Source: Pyrenopolyporus hunteri (Eukaryota; Ascomycota; Sordariomycetes; Xylariales; Hypoxylaceae). Taken from it: DNA of 64,000 nt. Positions 23,562 to 37,449 of the stretch are shown piece after piece; position 1 is the first letter of the stretch, and the number at the start of each line of letters is the position of its first letter. The notes beneath the pieces are model-generated. The model had not been told where the DNA came from and did no database searches. It was given only the letters and a program-made list of their open reading frames with translations. Made by a program: the position numbers and the translations under genes. The stretch lies in NCBI GenBank assembly GCA_902806595.1, contig CADCXC010000001.1:558001-622000 (forward strand). The letters are read 5' to 3'.

Positions 23562-24969
23562 TTACCACCCTATATCGTGCAGTGAGCAGAGCCTAGCTTT
23601 CTCGACTTCATCCTTCAGCTTGTAAACACGCTCGATGCCATTTTGATCGGACCGGGTGCCAAGCTCTTTCTTGAGTAGGTTGAAATGCCGCGGGTGGGAT
23701 AGGAGTCCTGAGGCACCCTGTTCCCTCTGCTCCGGCAAGAGACCCAGGCCCCGGTCGATATTGTCGAGGAAATACACCACGGCCTGGCAATAGAACATGC
23801 TCACCAACCTCCCGCTGAAAATGTAGAACGCGCCTAACTGAACGCCCTTGCTGGGGTCTGAGAGTATAAGCGGTTCTCTGTCAATCCCGGTTGTTCTCCT
23901 CTGTACGTGGAAAAACATGGTCTCCCATAGTTCGATTGTTTGTACGTAGCAGCTCACGAGCACGCAGACAAACGGCGTTTCTAGCACTCCGTCCTCCTGC
24001 TCGAAATCGTCCTCCGGAGTGGCTTGGTCGCTTACCGCTTCCTGGCTTAGGGGCATTAGTAAAGATTCCGTGGCATTAGAACGAGGGGCGTCGTCGGCGA
24101 CGACGCGGCCCGCTCGGTGCAACGGCTTGGGCTCGTTTTTCACGACCCAGCCGAGGTTCGTGATAGCCTGCTGGAATCGCTGGGCCATGATGAGTATTTT
24201 CTCGGCGAGCGAAACGCCGTCGCCGGCCGGGGGAGGCGGGTGTTCGCAGAAGGTGAGGAAGCCGACCCTGTTGCTGTCTTGCAACTCCCGGACCCCTTTC
24301 CATAGGACGTGCAGGTCGACGTTGAGCTGGGAGAGCTCCTTGAGGCACTCGTGCCGGTCGAGGTTCGCGGTGAAGAGGCTGTGCACCTCCAGTGGGTCTC
24401 TGCTGGGCGCGCATTCGAAGCCGAAGGCGCTCGTATCGTGCCATTCGGGGGTTCTCGACTCGGAAGGCGGTAAAGATGGGATCAGCCCGGCCACGCCGGC
24501 GTTGCTGTGCATGGGTAAGAGCGTCCGGTTGAAAAAAGTCTCAGTTTGAGATAGACCGTGGGTGTCTAGCAGCAGATCTTCGGGACAGTCGGAACTACGT
24601 CTTGGCTGTGAGTTATTTTGAGCGTCCGGGTGCTCGCGGTTTCCACACTCCAGTGTATCAACAGGTAAGACGACCAGATGGTCTGCAGACTCTCCCGCCG
24701 TAGCTTTCGGCGATACCGCTTTTCTAGGTCGTCCTGGTGGCTTAGCTGGCGCAACCGAACAGCGCAGTTCGAGCCGTAAGCAACGAGCGCATTTTGGCTG
24801 GTTCTCGTCGCGGAAGCATTTCAGCTTCGAATGGCGACATCTACCCCGTAGAGTGTTAACGATCGTTCTTATAAGTTCTTTCAGATTTGGTATATCTTGT
24901 CTTATAGGGAATATACCGATCACAGGCCGTACGTCGCAGACACGACCTTGGATGAGGAGTTGGCGCCAT
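23562..24969 (-). CDS. Zn2Cys6 transcription factor (AflR-like architecture)
   Basis: Two exons, 24969-24917 and 24840-23562, around a 76-bp intron give 443 aa. The intron splits the zinc cluster: exon 1 ends in TACDR and exon 2 begins CRHSKLKC. Only the spliced form has all six cysteines (16, 19, 26, 35, 38, 45). This is a fungal binuclear zinc cluster that binds CGG-type half-sites. A PPGRPRK basic linker follows. The C-terminal half (about 180-430) is helical and has the Cys-rich LETPFVCVLVSCYVQTIELW pattern seen in AflR-type regulators of secondary-metabolite clusters. The gene lies 590 bp downstream of the MFS gene on the same strand, so a regulator/exporter pair is plausible. No biosynthetic backbone enzyme is present in the window. 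Confidence 0.85.
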
Positions 24970-25558
24970 GTCTCGGAGTTAATTGGCTGGGCAACTGGGA
25001 TAGTTACTCGAAGTTGTCTATTGCTTGATTATTTAAATTGATTGGTATTTAGATGGGTTGATTCAATTGATGATAATTCGCAACTCTCTATAGTAAAAGC
25101 ATCTCAATTAGGTTAGGTGCCTAATTAAGAGAAAAGGGATATAGTTGAACTTAGTAAATAGTATGTAAGAGTTAAAGTCGAAACTAAATGTCACCGAGAC
25201 GGCGAGATTCAAATCCGCTATTCTAATTTAACTAACCCTTAATTTGTATCAACGAAGTACCCGGGGTTAGCCGTTTAAGCCCGCTAAGCCCCCCTGTTCA
25301 CGGACGGGAAACCACTAAAGCTCGCTAAAAGTACCTAAACTCGGTAGCCTATTTACCTTGGATATAGGCAGTCTCAACAAGCTTCACCCGTACGGTACAA
25401 CGCAATACATCCGCAGAATGTAATATCATATATCAGATCCCAAATCTCGTATAACTTATTAGGCTGGCCGGAGCCCGCTGGACAAACTAAACGGTCGCAC
25501 CTTATTATATCTCAAGATATACGAGTTTTAAATTTAAGGTACGCATATCAAGTTGTCC
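24970..25558. other. Zn2Cys6 gene promoter / MFS 3' region
   Basis: Moderately AT-rich spacer between two same-strand genes. No gene or strong repeat seen. Confidence 0.55.
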
Positions 25559-27349
25559 TTAACGAGTAGCATCTCGCTCTTCGAGACCAAACTCCGTCTT
25601 CAGTTCTGTCCTCAGCTTGATCTCCTTTTCGAAGAGAATCAAGAGGAAGACGAACCCGGCGAAAGGTACGCCGATCAGAAACACTTTCTGGAGTGACAGC
25701 GTGAAGACCGTTCGGATCTGCTGCCGCACTGGTTCTTCAAACGATTCGACAAAAGCTTTAGTCGCGCTCGCATATGAGTTTCCAGACGTCAATAATGCTC
25801 TGGCCCTCGGGTCGTCGACCATTGGTGCGTAAGATGCGGTGAAGCTATTAAATATTGCCGCTGAGATTGCGACGCCCCAAATATTCCCGAAGCTTCGGAC
25901 GAAGCTCCAACTTGCAGTGGCGGCCGCCTGATCGGCCTCCCTAAGCGAGGCCTGAAAAGCAGGGAGTAGCGTATTCGTAAGTATGCTGGTCCCCAATGCC
26001 ACTACTATATTGATCCAGACCCACGCCACCGTACTCGTATTCTGATCCATAATGCTGAGAAGCCCTACGCCGAGGGTGTACATGGCGGAGCCGAGAATGT
26101 GGAGGATCTTATATCGACCCCATTTAGACAGCATCAATAATGCAACAGCTGCTCCAGGTATGCCTACGAGGCTAAACACGAGCAGTTCTACCCCGGATTG
26201 CGCTGGCGAGGACAATCGGACCGCTTGAAAATAGAGCGGGATAAAGAAGAACGACCAATAATTCTGGAGCGAATTCAAAAACGTGACGACGTATACGATG
26301 ACGGCGGTGCGACTGCTGAATAGTCGCAGAGGCATGACTGGCTCGGCGACAAACGGTAGACTCTCAAAAGTTGCGAATAGCACCATTCCAGAAACCCCGA
26401 TCAACAGAGGCGCGAGAATATGCCAGGATCCCCAACGGTATAAGACGTCTGCCCATGTTAAAGCGATTAGGATGGATACCGTTGATGCGATTAGAATTCC
26501 GTTGCCGGCGTAGTCGAGCCGCCGAAGCTTTTCATGAGTACTTGCGGACTTGTTCCATTTAACGCGGAGGAAGACGAATAGGAGTATGAACGCCAGGGCG
26601 CCGATCGGCAAGTTGCTGTAAAACACCCATCTCCAGGATGTATTCTCGACGATGACGCCGCCGAGGAAAGGCCCAAGGGTCGTCCCGATACCGTATACCG
26701 CCAAGATAACTGCGATGAAATTACCGCGCTGCCTTAAGGGAACGAGGTCGGAGATGATAACATCGATGATTACGTTAATACCTGTTGGGATCCAGTCAGA
26801 CTCAAACATAAGGGCTGGAGCGAACAGCCCGACGTTACCTCCCGATCCCATTCCCTGGACAGCCCTGCCTGCGATTAGCATAGCCGGGTTTCTGGCGCCG
26901 CCACATATCCCGCTACCGATGATGTAGATAGCTACGATGGACAGGGCAAGATGTCGTCGCCCGAATAGATTGGATAATTGCCCACACAGAGGCTGCACAA
27001 CCGCGCTTATACAGTCGTTCTGGTTGGTCATTGACGTTTAAGTTATTCTGAGTGTAAGAAGCCCCGTTACCTACCTAGTCAAAAAGAACACGTTACTGAT
27101 CCATACATAGTTCTGGCCGACGTTGAGCTTCTCGACGATGGTAGGGAGCGACGTGACTATGACGGTGTTCTCGGCTGCCGACAGCAGGGACACTACGCAA
27201 AGCGCGATGAGGATGGCCCAGAACCTGTAGTCTCTTAGTGGATTATTTTCGGTGGACTCGGGACTTTGCGCGGCCGCATCGCCGCTTGTACGTTCAGGTG
27301 AAGACGCCTCATGGTTTGAATTGGGTTCTACAGCCGGATCCCCTCGCAT
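25559..27349 (-). CDS. MFS drug:H+ antiporter, DHA2 (14-TM) type
   Basis: Three exons, 27349-27075, 27005-26839 and 26781-25559, give 554 aa. Intron 1 is 69 bp. Intron 2 is 57 bp, in frame and stop-free, and is recognised because removing it restores the family motif GSGGINVIIDVIISDLVP. About 14 hydrophobic helices are visible. A disordered Ser/Glu/Asn N-terminus (1-45) precedes TM1 (FWAILIALCVVSLL). Motif A-like NLFGRR follows TM2, motif C-like GIGTTLGPFLGG sits in TM5, and a WRWVFYSNLPIGA segment precedes TM6. Such pumps at the plasma membrane export toxins or drugs, including self-made metabolites. The in-frame ATG at 27349 is preferred; frames upstream lack an ATG. CGGAA motifs crowd its promoter and the Zn2Cys6 gene is next downstream. 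Confidence 0.9.
26782..26838 (-). other. In-frame 57-bp intron of the MFS gene
   Basis: Donor GTAACG and acceptor CAACAG; length divisible by three and no stop codon in frame. If retained it inserts 19 residues (beginning GNVGLFAPALMF) into a cytosol-facing region near TM4. Family conservation strongly suggests removal. Confidence 0.75.
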
Positions 27350-27968
27350 TGTTGTTCGGTTCGGATTCCGCCACCATCGCACCCATCCAACAGTTGGGGA
27401 CAACCCTCTGACGGCGTGCGACGGACGGCATGATGCCTTTTAAAGGAAGGGCACATGCAATCCGGAAAAAGTCGGAAAATACCATATCCGAACATATTCG
27501 ATCCTCATCGGAGTTGGCGCCACTATTATGAGGCGGCGCCGCCTCCGTTCGGAAGGTTTTCAAAGAGCTGATCGGCCTCGTCGGAAGGTTTTCTGCGACG
27601 GAAAGCCGTGCGACCCCTGCCATGTCGAGCCGTTTCCCACGCCCTAAATGGGCTGCTTACTCGAATTAGGAGTAGCCGACCAATGAGGGTTATCAAGTAT
27701 AATCGCTTTGCTCCTTGATGGTCCCCTAGTCGGAAGTTATCCAGAGGCTAGGCCACGACCGTAGTTCCTCAAACTCACGAAAACCATCCGCTAGCAGCTA
27801 CCTACGTGTATTCACACCTGTGTGGAAATTTTGCTTACGTGCACATATTCAGTTTATACCCGTTCTCGTTCCCTCACGTATGCCTACCCGAGTGCACATA
27901 TCAACTTCATGACACTACCTGGCAGGGTCCCTATGACGGGCCTCCAACCACACGCATCGTTCAATTGC
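27350..27968. promoter_or_regulatory. MFS promoter with a CGGAA cluster
   Basis: Upstream region of the MFS gene. CGGAA occurs on the + strand at about 27463, 27473, 27550, 27582 and 27600. The sites at 27549-27561 and 27581-27593 sit in an identical 13-bp direct repeat (TCGGAAGGTTTTC) spaced 32 bp apart. Zn2Cys6 proteins typically contact CGG triplets, so this is a candidate operator for the neighbouring regulator. Beyond about 27660 I see no feature until the inverted repeat at 27969. Confidence 0.5.
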
Positions 27969-28087
27969 CCTATGCACGCCGGACCGTAAGAGGATTTTCC
28001 GCCAAACCGCTAATTCAAAGAATTTCCAGATGTTAGGCCCACTTTTTAAACGTAGTCACGTAAAAACCATAAGGGGCTATAAGACAT
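27969..28087 (+). repeat. Left inverted repeat bounding the AT-rich block
   Basis: About 119 bp of ordinary composition that matches the reverse complement of 49801-49920. The core 28005-28034 (30 bp) is identical to the reverse complement of 49854-49883. Other matching blocks include GCACGCCGGACC, ACTTTTTA and GTAGTCACGT. Most differences are C/T or G/A. It starts near CCCTATG and ends where sequence turns AT-rich. No convincing target-site duplication is visible outside it. Confidence 0.85.
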
Positions 28088-31000
28088 ATACCATTAAATT
28101 ATATAATTACTTAATTAAATGATAAGTTTATAATATAATTAAAAAAAATAATAAACTTGTTTTTTATAAATTAAATAAAATTATAATAAAAAAGTTATCG
28201 TAAATATACGATATTAAACGAATAAAAAATCGTTAATAAATAATCGAAATGAAATTATACGATCGCATAATAAAAGGTAAAGAAATAAAAAAAATTAATT
28301 AAACTATATATATTTAAAAGTTATAGATAAGTTAATTTTATATTAATCGATATTTATATTTCTTTTAAAAGTTTATATTTTAAATCTTTATCGTATAAAA
28401 TAACGAAACATTTAATAAAAATATATCTATTATTATTATCGTTACGGTAAATACTTTAATATAAAGTTACATTATTATATACGGTTTTTAAAAAGTAATA
28501 AATTATCGATAATATAATACGAGATAATTTCGTTACCTTATTTTAATATATATAAACCCCGTGATTTTCCTTTTTATTATAATTTAATGTAATTAATTTA
28601 ACTTTATTAAGTAATTAATATTAAAGCTTCGACCGATTACGTAATTAAAATTTATATATAAAACCGCGGTTTAATTTTAATACGGTGCGTAATATTAAAA
28701 ATTAAAAATAAAATTTCGTTAATATTATAAAAAAAAAAAAAAAAAAAAATTAAATTACGATTTTATATATAAATTTTAACGACGTAATTAATTAAAACTT
28801 CGATATTTATTTTTTAATAAAATTAATTTAATCGTATTAAATCGTAATAATTTAAAAATTTATACGTTTCGATATATTTTTAATTAAATTATTTTTATTT
28901 TTAAAATTTTATAATATATAATAAAAATTTTAATATTATAAAGTAAATAAATAATAAATAAATATAAATAAAAGTATAATAAAATAAATAATTATTTAAA
29001 TATATTATATATCGTATAATATTAAATATTAATAATTAACTTTTTACGTTTAAATTTTTAAATTTAATTAATTATATCGAATAATTAAACTTTAATATTT
29101 TTAATTATTTTAAAAGCGAAGGTTAAAATCGACATCGATTTTTCGATTTAAGTAAATATTAAAAACGACCTAAAAATAATTTTAAATATATTATTTACCT
29201 ATACGCGTTTTTTTATATTTATAATAATTAAATTAATTATTTAATATATATTAATAAAATAATATATACTACGTCGATAAAAGCATTTATTACTATTATT
29301 ATTATAATAACATTCGACGTAAATATCGTAAAAATAATTAAATAAAACGATGTAATGTTAAAAAAAATTTTAATTTATTTTATAATTTACGTAAGTATAT
29401 TTTAAAAATAAAATAATGTTAATAATTATTACGTAAACGGTTATAAATAATTAAAAATTATATTTAATAATAAAAATATATATAAATTAATTTATTTTTA
29501 AAATTATTAATTAACGATTAAAATTATATTAATTTTAACTTTTAATATCGACGGCTTCGATTATAATTACAATTATTAAAAATAATAATTTATTTTAATT
29601 TAAATTAATGATAAATATTATTAATTAATTAAAAAAATAAAAAAATACGAAATTAATTTTATTTATTAATCTTAAATTATTTTTATTATCGGTTTATTTA
29701 CGAAAGTTTTTTTAACTTTTATTAAAATTTAAATAATATAATTAATCGAAGTAATATTATCGATTATTTCTAACCGTTTATCGTTATCGTCGATATAATA
29801 AATAATCGATTATATAAATTTTAAAAGAAAGTTTTCTCCTTTTTTTAAATTTTAATTAAAAAATTTTATTTAATTTTAATTAAAACTTTACTTAATATTA
29901 ATAAAATTAACCGCCTTCGATTTAATTATTATAAAAATAGTAAATTAATCGTTTTATTTAAAAATAACGATGTTAACATATCGTCGTCGAGGACGAATAT
30001 TTCGTAATAAACTTATTTATTATTTATTTAATTTATTCGAAGATATTTTAAAAGTAGGTATAATAATCTTCGAATCTCGTTAATTTAATTTAACGTAATA
30101 ATATTAATAAATATATAATATATTTAACCGAAATTTTAAAATATAAAAATTAAATATTTAAAATTATAAAATAAAATTAATACGTAAATATTTTAAAAAA
30201 AATAAAATATAAAAAAGTTATTATAAAAAATACGGATTATTATAAAAAATGTAAATTTTTATAAAAAATACGAATTTATATAAAAAATATAAAGTATTAT
30301 AAAAGATATATTTATTTATATTTTAAAATATATTAATAAATAAATTTCGAATAAATTTTTATTAATATTAATTAAATTATTATTTTTAAAATATTTTAAA
30401 AAAAAAAATTATCGAATATAACCTACTTTTAAATTAAAAAAAAATAAAATTAAAAAATTTATTAATTTAAACGATAATTATAATTAATAAATTTTAATAT
30501 TATTTTTTAATTATTTAATAAATATTTAAATATTTACCGATTTATTTCGTAAATATTTATATTTATACATTAATTTATTTAAAATAAATATTTAAATATT
30601 TATTAACTATATTCGATTTAATTATATATTTTAATAAAAAACTTTAAATTATTAATTATTTATTTATTTTAACATTTAACGTAACGTTAAACGAGTGTAA
30701 AAAAATAAGGATAAAAGTAATCGAAAACGGGAAAATTACGGTTAAAAATATTATAAATTTAATATAAAAAAAAAGATTAATAAAATTTTTAAATACGTTA
30801 CGAACCGCGTTATAATATTTACGAAATGGTAATTTTATTTAAATTATACGAATAATAATATAAGTGAAAATAATATTATTTTTAAAAAATATTACTTTAA
30901 TAAAAGTTATCGTTTAAATAAAAAATTAATTTAACCGATTTATAAATTTTAAACGATATTAATAACATTATTTTATATAATAATTTTATAATAATTTAAT

Positions 31001-34000
31001 TATATTTTTAATTAATTACCCGTTTAAATATTATATAATATAAATAATATTTAATAAAAAAATATACACGTTTAATAATATATAATAATTTAATTTAAAC
31101 GTATATATAAGCTTTTTAAAAAAATAAAAAAAAGTAATAAAAAAAAAAAAATAAAACATTTATTTCACTTTAATATAAAATAACCCATCGATAATTATCT
31201 TATTATAATTTTAATAATATAAATATTAACATTATTACGTTTTTATGCCGTTTATTATTATTAATTTTTTTTTAAATATAAATAACCTTTTCTATATAAT
31301 AATTAAATTAAAAAATCTATCGTATTTATTAAATTTAATTTATAATTAACGTTTTTCTACCAGTTAATTTTATTTATAAAAATGTACTATTTAAATTTAT
31401 TTATTAATAAAATTTAACCTACTTTTGTTTTTAAATAACTTAAATATATATTTTTTTTTTAAAAATATTATTTTCGCGCTATTTACCGTAAAAAACGTAA
31501 AAAATAACGAAAAAATAATAAATAATATATTCGTAAATTTAATCATTAATAATATAATAATAAATAATAAAAGATTAAATAAAAAAAACGACGTAATTAA
31601 CCCGTTTTTTTTTAAATCGATAAACGATTTTAATGAAATATATTATTTTTTAAATTTTTAAATTAAAATAATAATAATTAAATAATTTACTTTAAAAATA
31701 TATTTAATTAATCGTATTAAATATACGTTAAAATATTTATTTTAAAACTACCTATTTTTTATTAATTAAAAATAATATTATTTCGACCTATATTAATATT
31801 AAAATCATTTTACTTCGTTTATTTTTTTCGATAGCGTTAATAAAAAATCGAAGTTTTTAAGCGGTACCTTTTAATATCGAACGAGGAAATTATTAATATA
31901 TTATCGAATAACGACGTTTTAAATATACCTTCCCTATTTACGCTTAATTAAAATATATCGAAAGATCGCCGTTTCGCGGTAAATAAATAATTAAAACGAT
32001 ATCGGTAAAAATAAAAATAAACGTAATTTTTATTAACGTAACACCGCAATTATCGCGATTCGATACGATTAATTTAACCCTTTTAAATAATCGACATTAA
32101 AGCTCTGGTCGAATGTACCGTCGAAGTTTATATATAAAATCGCGATTTAATTTTCTTTTCTTTTTTTTTTTATAATATTAATAAAATTTAATTTTTAATT
32201 TTTAATATTATAAATTATGTTAACGATTTTCTATTTTATAAATCGATATTATTTATTTAAAATATTTCGACATCGAAAATAAAACCGATAATTAAATCGT
32301 TTAATTTTATTAATAATAAATATATTTTACTTTATTTTAAAAAAATAATTAATAATCGTAATATACATAAAAATATACATTAAATATTTAAAATTTTTCG
32401 TATCGACGTTATATTCGAAATAAAATTAACGTTTAATTTTTTAATTAACTTCGAATAATTTTTAAAAAATAAATATAACATATAAAAAACTTTAAACGTT
32501 ATTAAATTTATATAATTATATCGACTTTTTTTCCTTTTAATAAATGATTAAATTATTAACGTTTAACCTTTAATATTTAATACATATAAGCATTTTAATA
32601 AAAAATTTAATAATATACCGATATTAATTTTTTATAACGATTTTTTTTAAACTATATTACGAAAAATTATCACTTTATTTTAAAAAGTTACGAATTAAAA
32701 ATATACGATAAAATTATTAAAATTAATGTTAATAAATAATATTTAAATATACAATTAATTTAAATTATCGAACCGTTAATTAATAAATTTTATACTTTTA
32801 AATAATAAAAAAAAATAATAAAAACGGTAAAAAAAATAATATATAATTATTATATAATATTATAAATAAAACCTTTCTTAAATTTAATAAAAAAAATAAT
32901 TATAATCGAATATATATTAATTTATAAATAAAAACGAACCGTCGAAATAAATATAAATGTATAATTAATAAATTATTTTACCATATTATTAATTATATAT
33001 TTATATTTAACGATTTATTTTTATTCGTAAATATCTTTTATTATTTCCTTCTATTTTCATTTAAAACTATTTTATATTAATCGAAGTAAAATAAACGCCA
33101 TTAATATATTATTATTTAACATTTAACTCTAAACGATAAAATTTACTGTTTTAATCGAACTTTTAAAAAACCGAATTTTTATTTTTTTATCCCCTCGATT
33201 AACGCGTTTATTTTATTATTCGACCCGTTAAAATGTAAGTTATTTAACGAAATATCGAATATTAAAAAAAAATTTATACGCGATATCGACGTTAAAATTA
33301 ATAACGACGTTAATAATAAAAAAACGAAGTATATACGCGTATACGTATATTCGATAAAACGGGTAATAAAATAATTAACGCGGTTATTAAATTTAAAAGT
33401 AAACGATAAAAATGTTTTTTAATTAACGTCGGGATTAAACGAACGAAAACGAATAATTATTTACGAAAATTTCGTTAATCTTAATTATTAAATTTAAATC
33501 CGCCTAATCGTTAACCTTTTACGTTAAATATAAAATATTCATTTTTTATCCGATACGACCTTTTACGTTCCTTTTCGTTTAAACGAACTTTTAATGTAAC
33601 TTTTTTAACGTTCGTAAATACGACTTTAAAAAGAATTTATATATAATTTAACTAAGTTATTTTAAAAGCAAAACGGCGAAAATTAAACGTTTTTTATACT
33701 TTTAATAATTCGAGGACGTTTTTTAAATTAACTTTCCCGGTAAAAAAAATTAATAATATCGAAAAAAGTAAACGTTAAATATTATAACCTTTTTTTTCTT
33801 TATCGTTAATATTACCTCCGAAAGTTTCTTTAATAATTTTATTTATTTAACGAAATATTTTCTTTTAAATTTATAAGTTAAAATATCGATTAATTTCGAA
33901 CGTCATAATAAAAATAAATTTAAACTTATAATTAATAAATAGATTTTATAAACGATTATAATAAAATATCGATTATTATTTTAATTTTAATATTTCGATC

Positions 34001-37000
34001 GATTAAAAAATATAAAAAAATTTAATAAAAATATAAATATAAAAATTACGATTAAAGTTTTCGTATAAATATATATTATAAAATTTATATAATAAAAATT
34101 ATTTATTATTATAATATTAATTAAATAATAATATTTTATATTATAACGTTATTACTTATTTAAATAAAAAAATAAACCACTTAAACTTATTTTTAATAAT
34201 ATAAATTTTATAACATAGAAAAATAAATATTTAATTTATTAATAAAATATAAAAAATGTTTTATTATTTATTATATTATATAAAATAATTTATAATTTAT
34301 ATAAAAAAATTTAAAATATAATATTAAAAAATAAGTTAATATTAACGTATTTTTATTATTATAAAAGTAATATTACGCGTTATACGATAAATAAAAACTT
34401 AATTTTATTAATATTATAAAAAAAAAAAAAAAATTAAAACGCGTGTCGAAAAACCGCGGTTTATATAAATGTACTAGCGATAAAACCACTCGATACTTCG
34501 ATATTAATTATTTAATAAAATTAAATTATCGCATTAAACTATAATAAAAAATATATATTAAAAAAATTATTAAAATATTATACGATCGTTTTACGATATA
34601 AAATAATTTTAAACGTAATATAAAATAATTTCGCCGCTTCGTTTTATTTATATAAAAGTATAATTATTTAATTTTATTAAATAATTAATAACGAATTTTT
34701 AAATAATTTCGTTATTTTATTTTTTATATATATATAAATCGCGGTTTTCGAATTACGCTTTAAATTTTTCCTTTTTTTTATAATTTTAAAAATCCGCTCG
34801 TATTATTATTAATTAATAACGAAATAAAAAATAATTTCGTTACTTTTTAATAATAATATTTTTTATTATAAATACGCGATAAAATAAATTATTTTATTTA
34901 ATTATAATATATAAAAAATTCCATTAAATACATTTTTATTTTAAATTTAATAAATTTTAATATTAAAATAATTAAATTATAATTTAATAAATAATAAAAA
35001 TAAAATTTTTTATTATTATAAATAAAACTTTATAATTATTATTCCTTTTTATTTAATATTTTTAAAATTTCTTCCTTAATTAAATACGTTTATTTTTAAA
35101 GTATATTAATTAAATATTTTTATTTATTTAATTTAAAATAGTTAATAAATAAAATATTTTATTCGATTACGATAATTTACAAATCGAATCAATAATAAAA
35201 GTGGATATTTTAACCATTTTTATTAAGTTTTTAACAATTATCGAAAGTAATTAATTAACTCGTAAATTTATAAATAAAACTATAAATTTTATAAATCGAT
35301 AAATTTAAAAAAAAAGTAACTTTTATTACGTCGTTTTCGTACATTATATCGAAATAATTAATATAAAAAACGTTATAAATCTAAAAAAATACTTTTTTTT
35401 CTATTTAAACATCGCTTAAAAATTTAATAAACTTAATATTAAATAAATAATTAAACGAAACACATCGAAGTTTTTACGTAAAAATGTAAATATTTTAATA
35501 AAAATCGAGTCTATAAAAGTGCCGATATATATAACATTAATTAAATCTTACTTTTATTTCGAATAATTTATATTAATCGCTACATTTAATAAATACCCGT
35601 TTATATACGTAAATTACGAAATAAACGACATTAATATAATTTTAAATACGGGAAAAAATATTATCTTTTATCGTATAAAAAATCAAATACATTTCGAAAA
35701 CTTAAAACTAATATTAAATTTTATCCTAAAAAAAATAAATAAAAATTAATTTATTATATATCGAAATAAAATAATTTTTCGAATTTATTATATTAATATA
35801 TTTTCGAACCTTAAATTCGATATTATTTTTTACGTTAATTAATATTATATTAATAATTATATTTTTCACCGTAAATTACTTAAAATAAAAACGTATAATT
35901 TTATTAAAGTAAATATATAAATAACCACCGGTAAAATTATTACCGTAAAAATTATCTTAATTAAATAACATCGCTTTAAAATAACGCTAATAATAATATA
36001 TAACGAAATCGACACCATTTAATAACTCGTATATTTTAACTTTATAATAATTAAAAAAATATAACCGAAAAACTTCGAATTAATAAATTTCGTAAACGTT
36101 TATATAATTATATCGCTAATTTTACATTTTTTCGAAAATTTCTTTTTTCGATAATACATATAATCTTTAATAATAAACCCCTAAATTCGAATATATACGC
36201 GCCTATATTTTTTTTACGGTGTATTATAAAAATTAAATTATATATATTTTTAAAGTATTATACATCGAAATATTTCGTTAAATAACTTTTTTATTACGTA
36301 AAATAAAAAAAACCGCCGGTTTAAAAAAATAATTAACGACTTCGAAAATACCACTACAAATCTTTAAAATAACTCGAAATAATTTAATTTTAAATATATC
36401 GTCGTTTTCAAATATTAAATAAATAACGACATATACGACCGGTTTTTCGATATATACGTTTTAAATTATTATCATTTAATTATATTAATAAAACCGTTAA
36501 ATTTAAAACCCACTAATAAAACGCGCTATAATATATTAATAAAGTTATTAAATAACCAATTACGTAATATTATAAAATCGGTTAAATATATTTACATTAA
36601 AAATATAATATTTTTTTCCCTTAATAAAAAACCTACTTTAACGGTGGCTTTAAAATATTCGATTTAATCGCTTTTAAACGTAATACCCCCTTTCGAAAAT
36701 AAATAAAAAAAAAAAAAATAATATAACTTAAAAACCCGCGGTTTTATAAAAACGTAATTAACGGCGAAACCGTTTTCTCGCGTTTCGTTATTAATTTAAT
36801 AAAGTTAAATTAATACGTAATATCGTAATAAAAATAAAACTTTCTTTATTTAAATATATATAAAATCGATTAAATCTTTTTTATAAAAAATTAAATAAAT
36901 TAAAAAAATAATAAATTAAACTTTATTATTTTCTTTTTATTTATTTATACATTCATTTTTTTAATTTATATTTCGTAATATTTTATATTATAAAATATAT

Positions 37001-37449
37001 ATAATATATATATAAAAGGTAAAAAAATATTAATTATAAATAACTTTTATATAATTATTACCCATAATATTATCCCGTAACATTTTTAACATAAATATAT
37101 TATTTTATTTAAATTTATAAATTAAAAATTTAAAAATTAAAAATAAAAAATAATATATTAAACCGTAATTTAAAAATTTTATATATATTAAAACGAAGCG
37201 GCGAAATTATCTCGCATTATATTATCGATTATTTTTATAATACTACCGTTAAATAATCGCATAATATAATAATACTTAAAAATAAATTTTAATAATTTAT
37301 TTTTTAACATTTATATATTTATTTATTAAAAATAAATAAAAGCGATTATTTTTACGAAAATAATAATTAAAAATCCCACGTATTTATTACGAATTATATA
37401 TAATAACGACTTAATTATTTAACTTTTATTAATATATTAAATCTACGAT

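Noticed and set aside
25195..25225. tRNA T-arm-like string (GATTCAAATCC)
   Set aside because: The flanking bases do not pair as a T-stem, and no acceptor, D or anticodon arms are visible upstream.
26782..26838. Extra 19-residue loop in the MFS protein as genuine coding sequence
   Set aside because: GT and AG ends flank it precisely, and its removal restores the conserved GGINVIIDVIISDLVP motif.
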